Source: Allacma fusca (taxonomy: Eukaryota; Arthropoda; Collembola; Symphypleona; Sminthuridae). From it: DNA of 64,000 bases. Below the pieces are notes generated by a model that worked only from the letters and a program-made list of their open reading frames with translations, did no database searches and was not told the DNA's origin. The stretch is from contig OX359248.1 in the NCBI GenBank assembly GCA_947179485.1, positions 44,340,847 through 44,404,846 of the forward strand. The letters run 5' to 3'. Within the stretch, counting starts at the first letter, position 1; each line of letters opens with the position of its first letter. Below, one piece after another: positions 34,140 through 45,915 of this stretch. Made by a program: the position numbers and the translations under genes.

Positions 34140-37100
34140 AGCTTGCAGTTAAGAAAGTTTAGCTTGCAGTTAAGAAAGTTTAGCTTGCAGTTAAGAAACT
34201 TTAGCTCGCAGTTAAGAAAGTTTAGCTCGCAGTTAAGTTTAGCTTGCAGTTAAGTTTAGCTTGCAGTTAAGAAAGTTTAGCTTGAAGTTAGGAAAGTTTA
34301 GCTTGCAGTTACGAAAGTTTAGGTTGCAGTTAAGAAAGTTTAGCCTGCAGTTAAGAAAGTTTAGCTTGCAGTTAAGAAAGTTTAGCTTGCAGTTAAGTTT
34401 AGCTTGAAGTTAAGTTTAGCTTGCAGTTAAGAAAGTTTAGCTTGCAGTTAAGAAAGTTAAGCTTGCAGTTAAGAAAGTTTAGCTTGCAGTTAAGAAAGTT
34501 TAGCTTGCAGTTAAGAAAGTTTAGCTTGCAGTTAAGAAAGTTTAGCTTGCAGTTAAGTTTAGCTTGAAGTTAAGTTTAGCTTGCAGTTAAGAAAGTTTAG
34601 CTTGCAGTTAAGAAAGTTAAGCTTGCCGTTAAGAAAGTTTTGCTTGCAGTTAAGAAAGTTTAGCTTGCAGTTAACAAAGTTTAGCTTGCAGTTAAGAAAG
34701 TTTTGCTTGCAGTTAAGAAAGTTTAGCTTGCAGTTAAGAAAGTTTAGCTTGCTGTTAAGAAAGTTTAGCTTGCAGTTAAGAAAGTTTAGCTTGCAGTTAA
34801 GAAAATTTAGCTTGCATTTAAGTTTAGCTTGCAGTTAAGTTTAGCTTGCAGTTAAGAAAGTTTAGCTTGCAGTTAGGAGAGTTTAGCTTGCAGTTAAGAA
34901 AGTTTAGCTTGCAGTTAAGAAAGTTTAGCTTGCAGTTAGGGAAGTTTAGCTTGCAGTTAAGAAAGTATAGCTTGCAGTTAAGAAAGTTTAGCTTGCAGTT
35001 AAGAAAGTTTAGCTTGCTGTTACGTTTAGCTTGAAGTTAAGTTTAGCTTGCAGTTAAGAAAGTTTAGCTTGCAGTTAAGAAAATTTAGCTTGCATTTAAG
35101 TTTAGCTTGCAGTTAAGTTTAGCTTGCAGTTAAGTTTAGCTTGCAGTTAAGAAAGTTTAGCTTGCAGTTAGGAGAGTTTAGCTTGCAGTTAAGAAAGTTT
35201 AGCTTGCAGTTAAGAAAGTTTAGCTTGCAGTTCGGGAAGTTTAGCTTGCAGTTAAGAAAGTTTAGCTTGCAGTTAAGAAAGTTTAGCTTGCAGTTAAGAA
35301 AGTTTAGCTCGCAGTTAAGAAAGTTTAGCTTGCAGTTAAGAAAGTTTACCTTGCAGTTAAGAAAGTTTAGCTTGCAGTTAAGAAAGATTAGCTTGCCGTT
35401 AAGAAAGTTTAGCTTGCAGTTTAGAAAGTTTAGCTTGCAGTTTAGAAAGTTTAGCTTGCAGTTAAGAAAGTTTAGCTTGCAGTTAAGAAAGTTTTGCTTG
35501 CAGTTAAGAAAGTTTAGCTCGCAGTTAAGAAAGTTTAGCTCGCAGTTAAGTTTAGCTTGCAGTTAAGTTTAGCTTGCAGTTAAGAAAGTTTAGCTTGCAG
35601 TTAGGAAAGTTTAGCTTGCAGTTAAGAAAGTTTAGCCTGCAGTTAAGAAAGTTTAGCTTGCAGTTAAGAAAGTTTAGCTTGCAGTTAAGTTTAGCTTGAA
35701 GTTAAGTTTAGCTTGCAGTTAAGAAAGTTTAGCTTGCAGTTAAGAAAGTTAAGCTTGCAGTTAAGAAAGTTTAGCTTGCTGTTAAGAAAGTTTAGCTTGC
35801 AGTTAAGAAAGTTTAGCTTGCAGTTAAGAAAGTTTAGCTTGCAGTTAAGTTTAGCTTGAAGTTAAGTTTAGCTTGCAGTTAAGAAAGTTTAGCTTGCAGT
35901 TAAGAAAGTTTAGCTTGCAGTTAAGAAAGTTAAGCTTGCAGTTAAGAAAGTTTTGCTTGCAGTTAAGAATGTTTAGCTTGCAGTTAAGAAAGTTTAGCTT
36001 GCAGTTAAGAAAGTTTAGCTTGCAGTTAAGAAAGTTTAGCTTGCAGTTAAGAAAGTTTAGCTTGCAGTTAAGAAAGTCTAGTTTGCAGTTAGATTTGAGC
36101 TTGCAGTTAAGAAAGTTTAGCTTGCAGTTTAGAAAGTTTAGCTTGCAGTTTAGAAAGTTTAGCTTGCAGTTAAGAAAGTTTAGCTTGCAGTTAAGAAAGT
36201 TTAGCTTGCAGTTAAGAAAGTTTAGCTCGCAGTTAAGAAAGTTTAGCTCGCAGTTAAGTTTAGCTTGCAGTTAAGTTTAGCTTGCAGTTAAGAAAGTTTA
36301 GCTTGAAGTTAGGAAAGTTTAGCTTGCAGTTACGAAAGTTTAGGTTGCAGTTAAGAAAGTTTAGCCTGCAGTTAAGAAAGTTTAGCTTGCAGTTAAGAAA
36401 GTTTAGCTTGCAGTTAAGTTTAGCTTGAAGTTAAGTTTAGCTTGAAGTTAAGTTTAGCTTGCAGTTAAGAAAGTTTAGCTTGCAGTTAAGAAAGTTAAGC
36501 TTGCAGTTAAGAAAGTTTAGCTTGCAGTTAAGAAAGTTTAGCTTGCTGTTAAGAAAGTTTAGCTTGCAGTTAAGAAAGTTTAGCTTGCAGTTAAGAAAAT
36601 TTAGCTTGCATTTAAGTTTAGCTTGCAGTTAAGTTTAGCTTGCAGTTAAGAAAGTTTAGCTTGCAGTTAGGAGAGTTTAGCTTGCAGTTAAGAAAGTTTA
36701 GCTTGCAGTTAAGAAAGTTTAGCTTGCAGTTAGGGAAGTTTAGCTTGCAGTTAAGAAAGTTTAGCTTGCAGTTAAGAAAGTTTAGCTTGCAGTTAAGAAA
36801 GTTTAGCTTGCTGTTACGTTTAGCTTGAAGTTAAGTTTAGCTTGCAGTTAAGAAAGTTTAGCTTGCAGTTAAGAAAATTTAGCTTGCAGTTAAGTTTAGC
36901 TTGCAGTTAAGTTTAGCTTGCAGTTAAGTTTAGCTTGCAGTTAAGAAAGTTTAGCTTGCAGTTAGGAGAGTTTAGCTTGCAGTTAAGAAAGTTTAGCTTG
37001 CAGTTAAGAAAGTTTAGCTTGCAGTTCGGGAAGTTTAGCTTGCAGTTAAGAAAGTTTAGCTTGCAGTTAAGAAAGTTTAGCTTGCAGTTAAGAAAGTTTA

Positions 37101-38340
37101 GCTCGCAGTTAAGAAAGTTTAGCTTGCAGTTAAGAAAGTTTACCTTGCAGTTAAGAAAGTTTAGCTTGCAGTTAAGAAAGATTAGCTTGCCGTTAAGAAA
37201 GTTTAGCTTGCAGTTTAGAAAGTTTAGCTTGCAGTTTAGAAAGTTTAGCTTGCAGTTAAGAAAGTTTAGCTTGCAGTTAAGAAAGTTTAGCTTGCAGTTA
37301 AGAAAGTTTAGCTCGCAGTTAAGAAAGTTTAGCTCGCAGTTAAGTTTAGCTTGCAGTTAAGTTTAGCTTGCAGTTAAGAAAGTTTAGCTTGCAGTTAGGA
37401 AAGTTTAGCTTGCAGTTAAGAAAGTTTAGCCTGCAGTTAAGAAAGTTTAGCTTGCAGTTAAGAAAGTTTAGCTTGCAGTTAAGTTTAGCTTGAAGTTAAG
37501 TTTAGCTTGCAGTTAAGAAAGTTTAGCTTGCAGTTAAGAAAGTTAAGCTTGCAGTTAAGAAAGTTTAGCTTGCAGTTAAGAAAGTTTAGCTTGCAGTTAA
37601 GAAAGTTTAGCTTGCAGTTAAGAAAGTTTAGCTTGCAGTTAAGTTTAGCTTGAAGTTCAGTTTAGCATGCAGTTAAGAAAGTTTAGCTTGCAGTTAAGAA
37701 AGTTTAGCTTGCAGTTAAGAAAGTTAAGCTTGCAGTTAAGAAAGTTTTGCTTGCAGTTAAGAAAGTTTAGCTTGCAGTTAAGAAAGTTTAGCTTGCAGTT
37801 AAGAAAGTTTAGCTTGCAGTTAAGAAAGTTTAGCTTGCAGTTAAGAAAGTTTAGCTTGCTGTTAAGAAAGTTTAGCTTGCAGTTAAGAAAGTTTAGCTTG
37901 CAGTTAAGAAAATTTAGTTTGCAGTTAGATTTGAGCTTGCAGTTAAGAAAGTTTAGCTTGCAGTTAAGAAAGTTTAGCTTGCAGTTAAGAAAATTTAGCT
38001 TGCATTTAAGTTTAGCTTGCAGTTAAGAAAGTTTAGCTTGCTGTTAAGAAAGTTTAGCTTGCAGTTAAGAAAGTTTAGCTTGCAGTTAAGAAAATTTAGC
38101 TTGCATTTAAGAAAGTTTAGCTTGCTGTTAAGAAAGTTTAGCTTGCAGTTAAGAAAGTTTAGCTTGCAGTTAAGAAAATTTAGCTTGCATTTAAGTTTAG
38201 CTTGCAGTTAAGTTTAGCTTGCAGTTAAGAAAGTTTAGCTTGCAGTTAGGAGAGTTTAGCTTGCAGTTAAGAAAGTTTAGCTTGCAGTTAAGAAAGTTTA
38301 GCTTGCAGTTAGGGAAGTTTAGCTTGCAGTTAAGAAAGTT
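34140..38340 (+). repeat. G super-repeat copy 1 (about 4.2 kb)
   Basis: This block of several G modules is copied about 7.6 kb to the right (41,730-45,915). Internal markers are TTACGAAAG plus TTTAGGTTG near 34309 and 36330, TTTTGCTTG units near 34639-34700 and 35949, TTCGGG at 35231 and 37025, TTTACCTTG near 35346 and 37139, 18-bp GATTTGAGC at 36092 and 37928, and GCATGC at 37666. It includes two modules with TTAGGAGAG, TTCGGG, GCTCGCAG, TTTACCTTG, GCCGTTA and double CAGTTTAG about 1.79 kb apart (35141 and 36935). Confidence 0.85.
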
Positions 38341-39047
38341 TAGCTTGCAGTTAAGAAAATTTAGCTTGCATTTAAGTTTAGCTTGCAGTTAAGTTTAGCT
38401 TGCAGTTAAGAAAGTTTAGCTTGCAGTTAGGAGAGTTTAGCTTGCAGTTAAGAAAGTTTAGCTTGCAGTTAAGAAAGTTTAGCTTGCAGTTCGGGAAGTT
38501 TAGCTTGCAGTTAAGAAAGTTTAGCTTGCAGTTAAGAAAGTTTACCTTGCAGTTAAGAAAGTTTAGCTTGCAGTTAAGAAAGTCTAGCTTGCCGTTAAGA
38601 AAGTTTATCTTGCAGTTAAGAAAGTTTAGCTTGCAGTTAAGAAAGTTTAGCTTGCAGTTAAGAAACTTTAGCTCGCAGTTAAGAAAGTTTAGCTCGCAGT
38701 TAAGTTTAGCTTGCAGTTAAGTTTAGCTTGCAGTTAAGAAAGTTTAGCTTGAAGTTAGGAAAGTTTAGCTTGCAGTTACGAAAGTTTAGGTTGCAGTTAA
38801 GAAAGTTTAGCCTGCAGTTAAGAAAGTTTAGCTTGCAGTTAAGAAAGTTTAGCTTGCAGTTAAGTTTAGCTTGAAGTTAAGTTTAGCTTGCAGTTAAGAA
38901 AGTTTAGCTTGCAGTTAAGAAAGTTAAGCTTGCAGTTAAGAAAGTTTAGCTTGCAGTTAAGAAAGTTTAGCTTGCAGTTAAGAAAGTTTAGCTTGCAGTT
39001 AAGAAAGTTTAGCTTGCAGTTAAGTTTAGCTTGAAGTTAAGTTTAGC
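38341..39047 (+). repeat. Shortened G module
   Basis: It has TTCGGG at 38490, TTTACCTTG near 38543, AAAGTCTAGC with GCCGTTA near 38580-38594, TTTATCTTG near 38606, GCTCGCAG pairs near 38670-38693, and TTACGAAAG with TTTAGGTTG near 38776-38788. The three GCTCG-flanking canonical units and the double CAGTTTAG of a full G module are missing, consistent with an internal deletion. Confidence 0.7.
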
Positions 39048-40520
39048 TTGCAGTTAAGAAAGTTTAGCTTGCAGTTAAGAAAGTTAAGCTTGCCGTTAAG
39101 AAAGTTTTGCTTGCAGTTAAGAAAGTTTTGCTTGCAGTTAACAAAGTTTAGCTTGCAGTTAAGAAAGTTTTGCTTGCAGTTAAGAAAGTTTAGCTTGCAG
39201 TTAAGAAAGTTTAGCTTGCTGTTAAGAAAGTTTAGCTTGCAGTTAAGAAAGTTTAGCTTGCAGTTAAGAAAATTTAGCTTGCATTTAAGTTTAGCTTGCA
39301 GTTAAGTTTAGCTTGCAGTTAAGAAAGTTTAGCTTGCAGTTAGGAGAGTTTAGCTTGCAGTTAAGAAAGTTTAGCTTGCAGTTAAGAAAGTTTAGCTTGC
39401 AGTTAGGGAAGTTTAGCTTGCAGTTAAGAAAGTTTAGCTTGCAGTTAAGAAAGTTTAGCTTGCAGTTAAGAAAGTTTAGCTTGCTGTTACGTTTAGCTTG
39501 AAGTTAAGTTTAGCTTGCAGTTAAGAAAGTTTAGCTTGCAGTTAAGAAAATTTAGCTTGCATTTAAGTTTAGCTTGCAGTTAAGTTTAGCTTGCAGTTAA
39601 GTTTAGCTTGCAGTTAAGAAAGTTTAGCTTGCAGTTAGGAGAGTTTAGCTTGCAGTTAAGAAAGTTTAGCTTGCAGTTAAGAAAGTTTAGCTTGCAGTTC
39701 GGGAAGTTTAGCTTGCAGTTAAGAAAGTTTAGCTTGCAGTTAAGAAAGTTTAGCTTGCAGTTAAGAAAGTTTAGCTCGCAGTTAAGAAAGTTTAGCTTGC
39801 AGTTAAGAAAGTTTACCTTGCAGTTAAGAAAGTTTAGCTTGCAGTTAAGAAAGATTAGCTTGCCGTTAAGAAAGTTTAGCTTGCAGTTTAGAAAGTTTAG
39901 CTTGCAGTTTAGAAAGTTTAGCTTGCAGTTAAGAAAGTTTAGCTTGCAGTTAAGAAAGTTTAGCTTGCAGTTAAGAAAGTTTAGCTCGCAGTTAAGAAAG
40001 TTTAGCTCGCAGTTAAGTTTAGCTTGCAGTTAAGTTTAGCTTGCAGTTAAGAAAGTTTAGCTTGCAGTTAGGAAAGTTTAGCTTGCAGTTAAGAAAGTTT
40101 AGCCTGCAGTTAAGAAAGTTTAGCTTGCAGTTAAGAAAGTTTAGCTTGCAGTTAAGTTTAGCTTGAAGTTAAGTTTAGCTTGCAGTTAAGAAAGTTTAGC
40201 TTGCAGTTAAGAAAGTTAAGCTTGCAGTTAAGAAAGTTAAGCTTGCAGTTAAGAAAGTTTAGCTTGCAGTTAAGAAAGTTTAGCTTGCAGTTAAGAAACT
40301 TTAGCTCGCAGTTAAGAAAGTTTAGCTCGCAGTTAAGTTTAGCTTGCAGTTAAGTTTAGCTTGCAGTTAAGAAAGTTTAACTTGAAGTTAGGAAAGTTTA
40401 GCTTGCAGTTACGAAAGTTTAGGTTGCAGTTAAGAAAGTTTAGCCTGCAGTTAAGAAAGTTTAGCTTGCAGTTAAGAAAGTTTAGCTTGCAGTTAAGTTT
40501 AGCTTGAAGTTAAGTTTAGC
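39048..40520 (+). repeat. G module copy of a 1.47-1.49 kb tandem pair, first
   Basis: It starts after a CTTGAAG doublet with GTTAAGCTTGCCG near 39085 and three TTTTGCTTG units (39106-39171) around TTAACAAAG near 39140. Then come GCATTTAAG near 39282, TTAGGAGAG, TTAGGGAAG near 39403, TTACGTTTAG near 39487, TTCGGG at 39698, GCTCGCAG, TTTACCTTG, GCCGTTA, double CAGTTTAG, and TTACGAAAG near 40410. It repeats in tandem with an offset of 1,473 bp that becomes 1,490 bp at the second half. Confidence 0.82.
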
Positions 40521-41729
40521 TTGCAGTTAAGAAAGTTTAGCTTGCAGTTAAGAAAGTTAAGCTTGCCGTTAAGAAAGTTTTGCTTGCAGTTAAGAAAGTT
40601 TTGCTTGCAGTTAACAAAGTTTAGCTTGCAGTTAAGAAAGTTTTGCTTGCAGTTAAGAGAGTTTAGCTTGCAGTTAAGAAAGTTTAGCTTGCTGTTAAGA
40701 AAGTTTAGCTTGCAGTTAAGAAAGTTTAGCTTGCAGTTAAGAAAATTTAGCTTGCATTTAAGTTTAGCTTGCAGTTAAGTTTAGCTTGCAGTTAAGAAAG
40801 TTTAGCTTGCAGTTAGGAGAGTTTAGCTTGCAGTTAAGAAAGTTTAGCTTGCAGTTAAGAAAGTTTAGCTTGCAGTTAGGGAAGTTTAGCTTGCAGTTAA
40901 GAAAGTTTAGCTTGCAGTTAAGAAAGTTTAGCTTGCAGTTAAGAAAGTTTAGCTTGCTGTTACGTTTAGCTTGAAGTTAAGTTTAGCTTGCAGTTAAGAA
41001 AGTTTAGCTTGCAGTTAAGAAAATTTAGCTTGCATTTAAGTTTAGCTTGCAGTTAAGTTTAGCTTGCAGTTAAGTTTAGCTTGCAGTTAAGTTTAGCTTG
41101 CAGTTAAGAAAGTTTAGCTTGCAGTTAGGAGAGTTTAGCTTGCAGTTAAGAAAGTTTAGCTTGCAGTTAAGAAAGTTTAGCTTGCAGTTCGGGAAGTTTA
41201 GCTTGCAGTTAAGAAAGTTTAGCTTGCAGTTAAGAAAGTTTAGCTTGCAGTTAAGAAAGTTTAGCTCGCAGTTAAGAAAGTTTAGCTTGCAGTTAAGAAA
41301 GTTTACCTTGCAGTTAAGAAAGTTTAGCTTGCAGTTAAGAAAGATTAGCTTGCCGTTAAGAAAGTTTAGCTTGCAGTTTAGAAAGTTTAGCTTGCAGTTT
41401 AGAAAGTTTAGCTTGCAGTTAAGAAAGTTTAGCTTGCAGTTAAGAAAGTTTAGCTTGCAGTTAAGAAAGTTTAGCTCGCAGTTAAGAAAGTTTAGCTCGC
41501 AGTTAAGTTTAGCTTGCAGTTAAGTTTAGCTTGCAGTTAAGAAAGTTTAGCTTGCAGTTAGGAAAGTTTAGCTTGCAGTTAAGAAAGTTTAGCCTGCAGT
41601 TAAGAAAGTTTAGCTTGCAGTTAAGAAAGTTTAGCTTGCAGTTAAGTTTAGCTTGAAGTTAAGTTTAGCTTGCAGTTAAGAAAGTTTAGCTTGCAGTTAA
41701 GAAAGTTAAGCTTGCAGTTAAGAAAGTTA
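40521..41729 (+). repeat. G module copy of a 1.47-1.49 kb tandem pair, second
   Basis: Marker order is the same as in the first copy, with TTCGGG at 41188. It has one additional 17-bp monomer in the run just before 41,098 (four in a row instead of three), which explains the change in offset from 1,473 to 1,490 bp. A TTAAGAGAG variant near 40655 is private. The copy passes directly into the second super-repeat copy. Confidence 0.8.
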
Positions 41730-44700
41730 AGCTTGCAGTTAAGAAAGTTTAGCTTGCAGTTAAGAAAGTTTAGCTTGCAGTTAAGAAACTTTAGCTCGCA
41801 GTTAAGAAAGTTTAGCTCGCAGTTAAGTTTAGCTTGCAGTTAAGTTTAGCTTGCAGTTAAGAAAGTTTAGCTTGAAGTTAGGAAAGTTTAGCTTGCAGTT
41901 ACGAAAGTTTAGGTTGCAGTTAAGAAAGTTTAGCCTGCAGTTAAGAAAGTTTAGCTTGCAGTTAAGAAAGTTTAGCTTGCAGTTAAGTTTAGCTTGAAGT
42001 TAAGTTTAGCTTGCAGTTAAGAAAGTTTAGCTTGCAGTTAAGAAAGTTAAGCTTGCAGTTAAGAAAGTTTAGCTTGCAGTTAAGAAAGTTTAGCTTGCAG
42101 TTAAGAAAGTTTAGCTTGCAGTTAAGAAAGTTTAGCTTGCAGTTAAGTTTAGCTTGAAGTTAAGTTTAGCTTGCAGTTAAGAAAGTTTAGCTTGCAGTTA
42201 AGAAAGTTAAGCTTGCCGTTAAGAAAGTTTTGCTTGCAGTTAAGAAAGTTTTGCTTGCAGTTAACAAAGTTTAGCTTGCAGTTAAGAAAGTTTTGCTTGC
42301 AGTTAAGAAAGTTTAGCTTGCAGTTAAGAAAGTTTAGCTTGCTGTTAAGAAAGTTTAGCTTGCAGTTAAGAAAGTTTAGCTTGCAGTTAAGAAAATTTAG
42401 CTTGCATTTAAGTTTAGCTTGCAGTTAAGTTTAGCTTGCAGTTAAGAAAGTTTAGCTTGCAGTTAGGAGAGTTTAGCTTGCAGTTAAGAAAGTTTAGCTT
42501 GCAGTTAAGAAAGTTTAGCTTGCAGTTAGGGAAGTTTAGCTTGCAGTTAAGAAAGTTTAGCTTGCAGTTAAGAAAGTTTAGCTTGCAGTTAAGAAAGTTT
42601 AGCTTGCTGTTACGTTTAGCTTGAAGTTAAGTTTAGCTTGCAGTTAAGAAAGTTTAGCTTGCAGTTAAGAAAATTTAGCTTGCATTTAAGTTTAGCTTGC
42701 AGTTAAGTTTAGCTTGCAGTTAAGTTTAGCTTGCAGTTAAGAAAGTTTAGCTTGCAGTTAGGAGAGTTTAGCTTGCAGTTAAGAAAGTTTAGCTTGCAGT
42801 TAAGAAAGTTTAGCTTGCAGTTCGGGAAGTTTAGCTTGCAGTTAAGAAAGTTTAGCTTGCAGTTAAGAAAGTTTAGCTTGCAGTTAAGAAAGTTTAGCTC
42901 GCAGTTAAGAAAGTTTAGCTTGCAGTTAAGAAAGTTTACCTTGCAGTTAAGAAAGTTTAGCTTGCAGTTAAGAAAGATTAGCTTGCCGTTAAGAAAGTTT
43001 AGCTTGCAGTTTAGAAAGTTTAGCTTGCAGTTTAGAAAGTTTAGCTTGCAGTTAAGAAAGTTTAGCTTGCAGTTAAGAAAGTTTAGCTTGCAGTTAAGAA
43101 AGTTTAGCTCGCAGTTAAGAAAGTTTAGCTCGCAGTTAAGTTTAGCTTGCAGTTAAGTTTAGCTTGCAGTTAAGAAAGTTTAGCTTGCAGTTAGGAAAGT
43201 TTAGCTTGCAGTTAAGAAAGTTTAGCCTGCAGTTAAGAAAGTTTAGCTTGCAGTTAAGAAAGTTTAGCTTGCAGTTAAGTTTAGCTTGAAGTTAAGTTTA
43301 GCTTGCAGTTAAGAAAGTTTAGCTTGCAGTTAAGAAAGTTAAGCTTGCAGTTAAGAAAGTTAAGCTTGCAGTTAAGAAAGTTTAGCTTGCAGTTAAGAAA
43401 GTTTAGCTTGCAGTTAAGAAAGTTTAGCTTGCAGTTAAGAAAGTTTAGCTTGCAGTTAAGTTTAGCTTGAAGTTAAGTTTAGCTTGCAGTTAAGAAAGTT
43501 TAGCTTGCAGTTAAGAAAGTTTAGCTTGCAGTTAAGAAAGTTAAGCTTGCAGTTAAGAAAGTTTTGCTTGCAGTTAAGAAAGTTTAGCTTGCAGTTAAGA
43601 AAGTTTAGCTTGCAGTTAAGAAAGTTTAGCTTGCAGTTAAGAAAGTTTAGCTTGCAGTTAAGAAAGTTTAGCTTGCAGTTAAGAAAGTTTAGTTTGCAGT
43701 TAGATTTGAGCTTGCAGTTAAGAAAGTTTAGCTTGCAGTTTAGAAAGTTTAGCTTGCAGTTTAGAAAGTTTAGCTTGCAGTTAAGAAAGTTTAGCTTGCA
43801 GTTAAGAAAGTTTAGCTTGCAGTTAAGAAAGTTTAGCTCGCAGTTAAGAAAGTTTAGCTCGCAGTTAAGTTTAGCTTGCAGTTAAGTTTAGCTTGCAGTT
43901 AAGAAAGTTTAGCTTGAAGTTAGGAAAGTTTAGCTTGCAGTTACGAAAGTTTAGGTTGCAGTTAAGAAAGTTTAGCCTGCAGTTAAGAAAGTTTAGCTTG
44001 CAGTTAAGAAAGTTTAGCTTGCAGTTAAGTTTAGCTTGAAGTTAAGTTTAGCTTGAAGTTAAGTTTAGCTTGCAGTTAAGAAAGTTTAGCTTGCAGTTAA
44101 GAAAGTTAAGCTTGCAGTTAAGAAAGTTTAGCTTGCAGTTAAGAAAGTTTAGCTTGCTGTTAAGAAAGTTTAGCTTGCAGTTAAGAAAGTTTAGCTTGCA
44201 GTTAAGAAAATTTAGCTTGCATTTAAGTTTAGCTTGCAGTTAAGTTTAGCTTGCAGTTAAGAAAGTTTAGCTTGCAGTTAGGAGAGTTTAGCTTGCAGTT
44301 AAGAAAGTTTAGCTTGCAGTTAAGAAAGTTTAGCTTGCAGTTAGGGAAGTTTAGCTTGCAGTTAAGAAAGTTTAGCTTGCAGTTAAGAAAGTTTAGCTTG
44401 CAGTTAAGAAAGTTTAGCTTGCTGTTACGTTTAGCTTGAAGTTAAGTTTAGCTTGCAGTTAAGAAAGTTTAGCTTGCAGTTAAGAAAATTTAGCTTGCAT
44501 TTAAGTTTAGCTTGCAGTTAAGTTTAGCTTGCAGTTAAGTTTAGCTTGCAGTTAAGAAAGTTTAGCTTGCAGTTAGGAGAGTTTAGCTTGCAGTTAAGAA
44601 AGTTTAGCTTGCAGTTAAGAAAGTTTAGCTTGCAGTTCGGAAAGTTTAGCTTGCAGTTAAGAAAGTTTAGCTTGCAGTTAAGAAAGTTTAGCTTGCAGTT

Positions 44701-45915
44701 AAGAAAGTTTAGCTCGCAGTTAAGAAAGTTTAGCTTGCAGTTAAGAAAGTTTACCTTGCAGTTAAGAAAGTTTAGCTTGCAGTTAAGAAAGATTAGCTTG
44801 CCGTTAAGAAAGTTTAGCTTGCAGTTTAGAAAGTTTAGCTTGCAGTTTAGAAAGTTTAGCTTGCAGTTAAGAAAGTTTAGCTTGCAGTTAAGAAAGTTTA
44901 GCTTGCAGTTAAGAAAGTTTAGCTCGCAGTTAAGAAAGTTTAGCTCGCAGTTAAGTTTAGCTTGCAGTTAAGTTTAGCTTGCAGTTAAGAAAGTTTAGCT
45001 TGCAGTTAGGAAAGTTTAGCTTGCAGTTAAGAAAGTTTAGCCTGCAGTTAAGAAAGTTTAGCTTGCAGTTAAGAAAGTTTAGCTTGCAGTTAAGTTTAGC
45101 TTGAAGTTAAGTTTAGCTTGCAGTTAAGAAAGTTTAGCTTGCAGTTAAGAAAGTTAAGCTTGCAGTTAAGAAAGTTTAGCTTGCAGTTAAGAAAGTTTAG
45201 CTTGCAGTTAAGAAAGTTTAGCTTGCAGTTAAGAAAGTTTAGCTTGCAGTTGTTTAGCTTGAAGTTCAGTTTAGCATGCAGTTAAGAAAGTTTAGCTTGC
45301 AGTTAAGAAAGTTTAGCTTGCAGTTAAGAAAGTTAAGCTTGCAGTTAAGAAAGTTTTGCTTGCAGTTAAGAAAGTTTAGCTTGCAGTTAAGAAAGTTTAG
45401 CTTGCAGTTAAGAAAGTTTAGCTTGCAGTTAAGAAAGTTTAGCTTGCAGTTAAGAAAGTTTAGCTTGCTGTTAAGAAAATTTAGTTTGCAGTTAGATTTG
45501 AGCTTGCAGTTAAGAAAGTTTAGCTTGCAGTTAAGAAAGTTTAGCTTGCAGTTAAGAAAATTTAGCTTGCATTTAAGTTTAGCTTGCAGTTAAGAAAGTT
45601 TAGCTTGCTGTTAAGAAAGTTTAGCTTGCAGTTAAGAAAGTTTAGCTTGCAGTTAAGAAAATTTAGCTTGCATTTAAGAAAGTTTAGCTTGCTGTTAAGA
45701 AAGTTTAGCTTGCAGTTAAGAAAGTTTAGCTTGCAGTTAAGAAAATTTAGCTTGCATTTAAGTTTAGCTTGCAGTTAAGTTTAGCTTGCAGTTAAGAAAG
45801 TTTAGCTTGCAGTTAGGAGAGTTTAGCTTGCAGTTAAGAAAGTTTAGCTTGCAGTTAAGAAAGTTTAGCTTGCAGTTAGGGAAGTTTAGCTTGCAGTTAA
45901 GAAAGTTTAGCTTGC
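41730..45915 (+). repeat. G super-repeat copy 2 (about 4.2 kb)
   Basis: It matches 34,140-38,340. Offsets change stepwise: 7,590 bp at 42171 and 42731; 7,611 bp at 43484, 44251 and 44546 after one extra monomer near 43,350; 7,609 bp at GCATGC (45275) after a two-base loss in GCAGTTGTTTAG near 45250; and 7,567 bp at 45584 after loss of two monomers. TTCGGG occurs at 42821 and as TTCGGAAAG at 44636; 18-bp GATTTGAGC units are at 43703 and 45495. Confidence 0.85.

Noticed and set aside
37667..38026. An ATG-started open frame (also at 45276) as a real small gene
   Set aside because: The ATG comes from a single-base variant (GCATGC) of the monomer. The product is only heptad repeats, and the copy at 45276 differs in length through loss of whole monomers, as expected of non-coding satellite.
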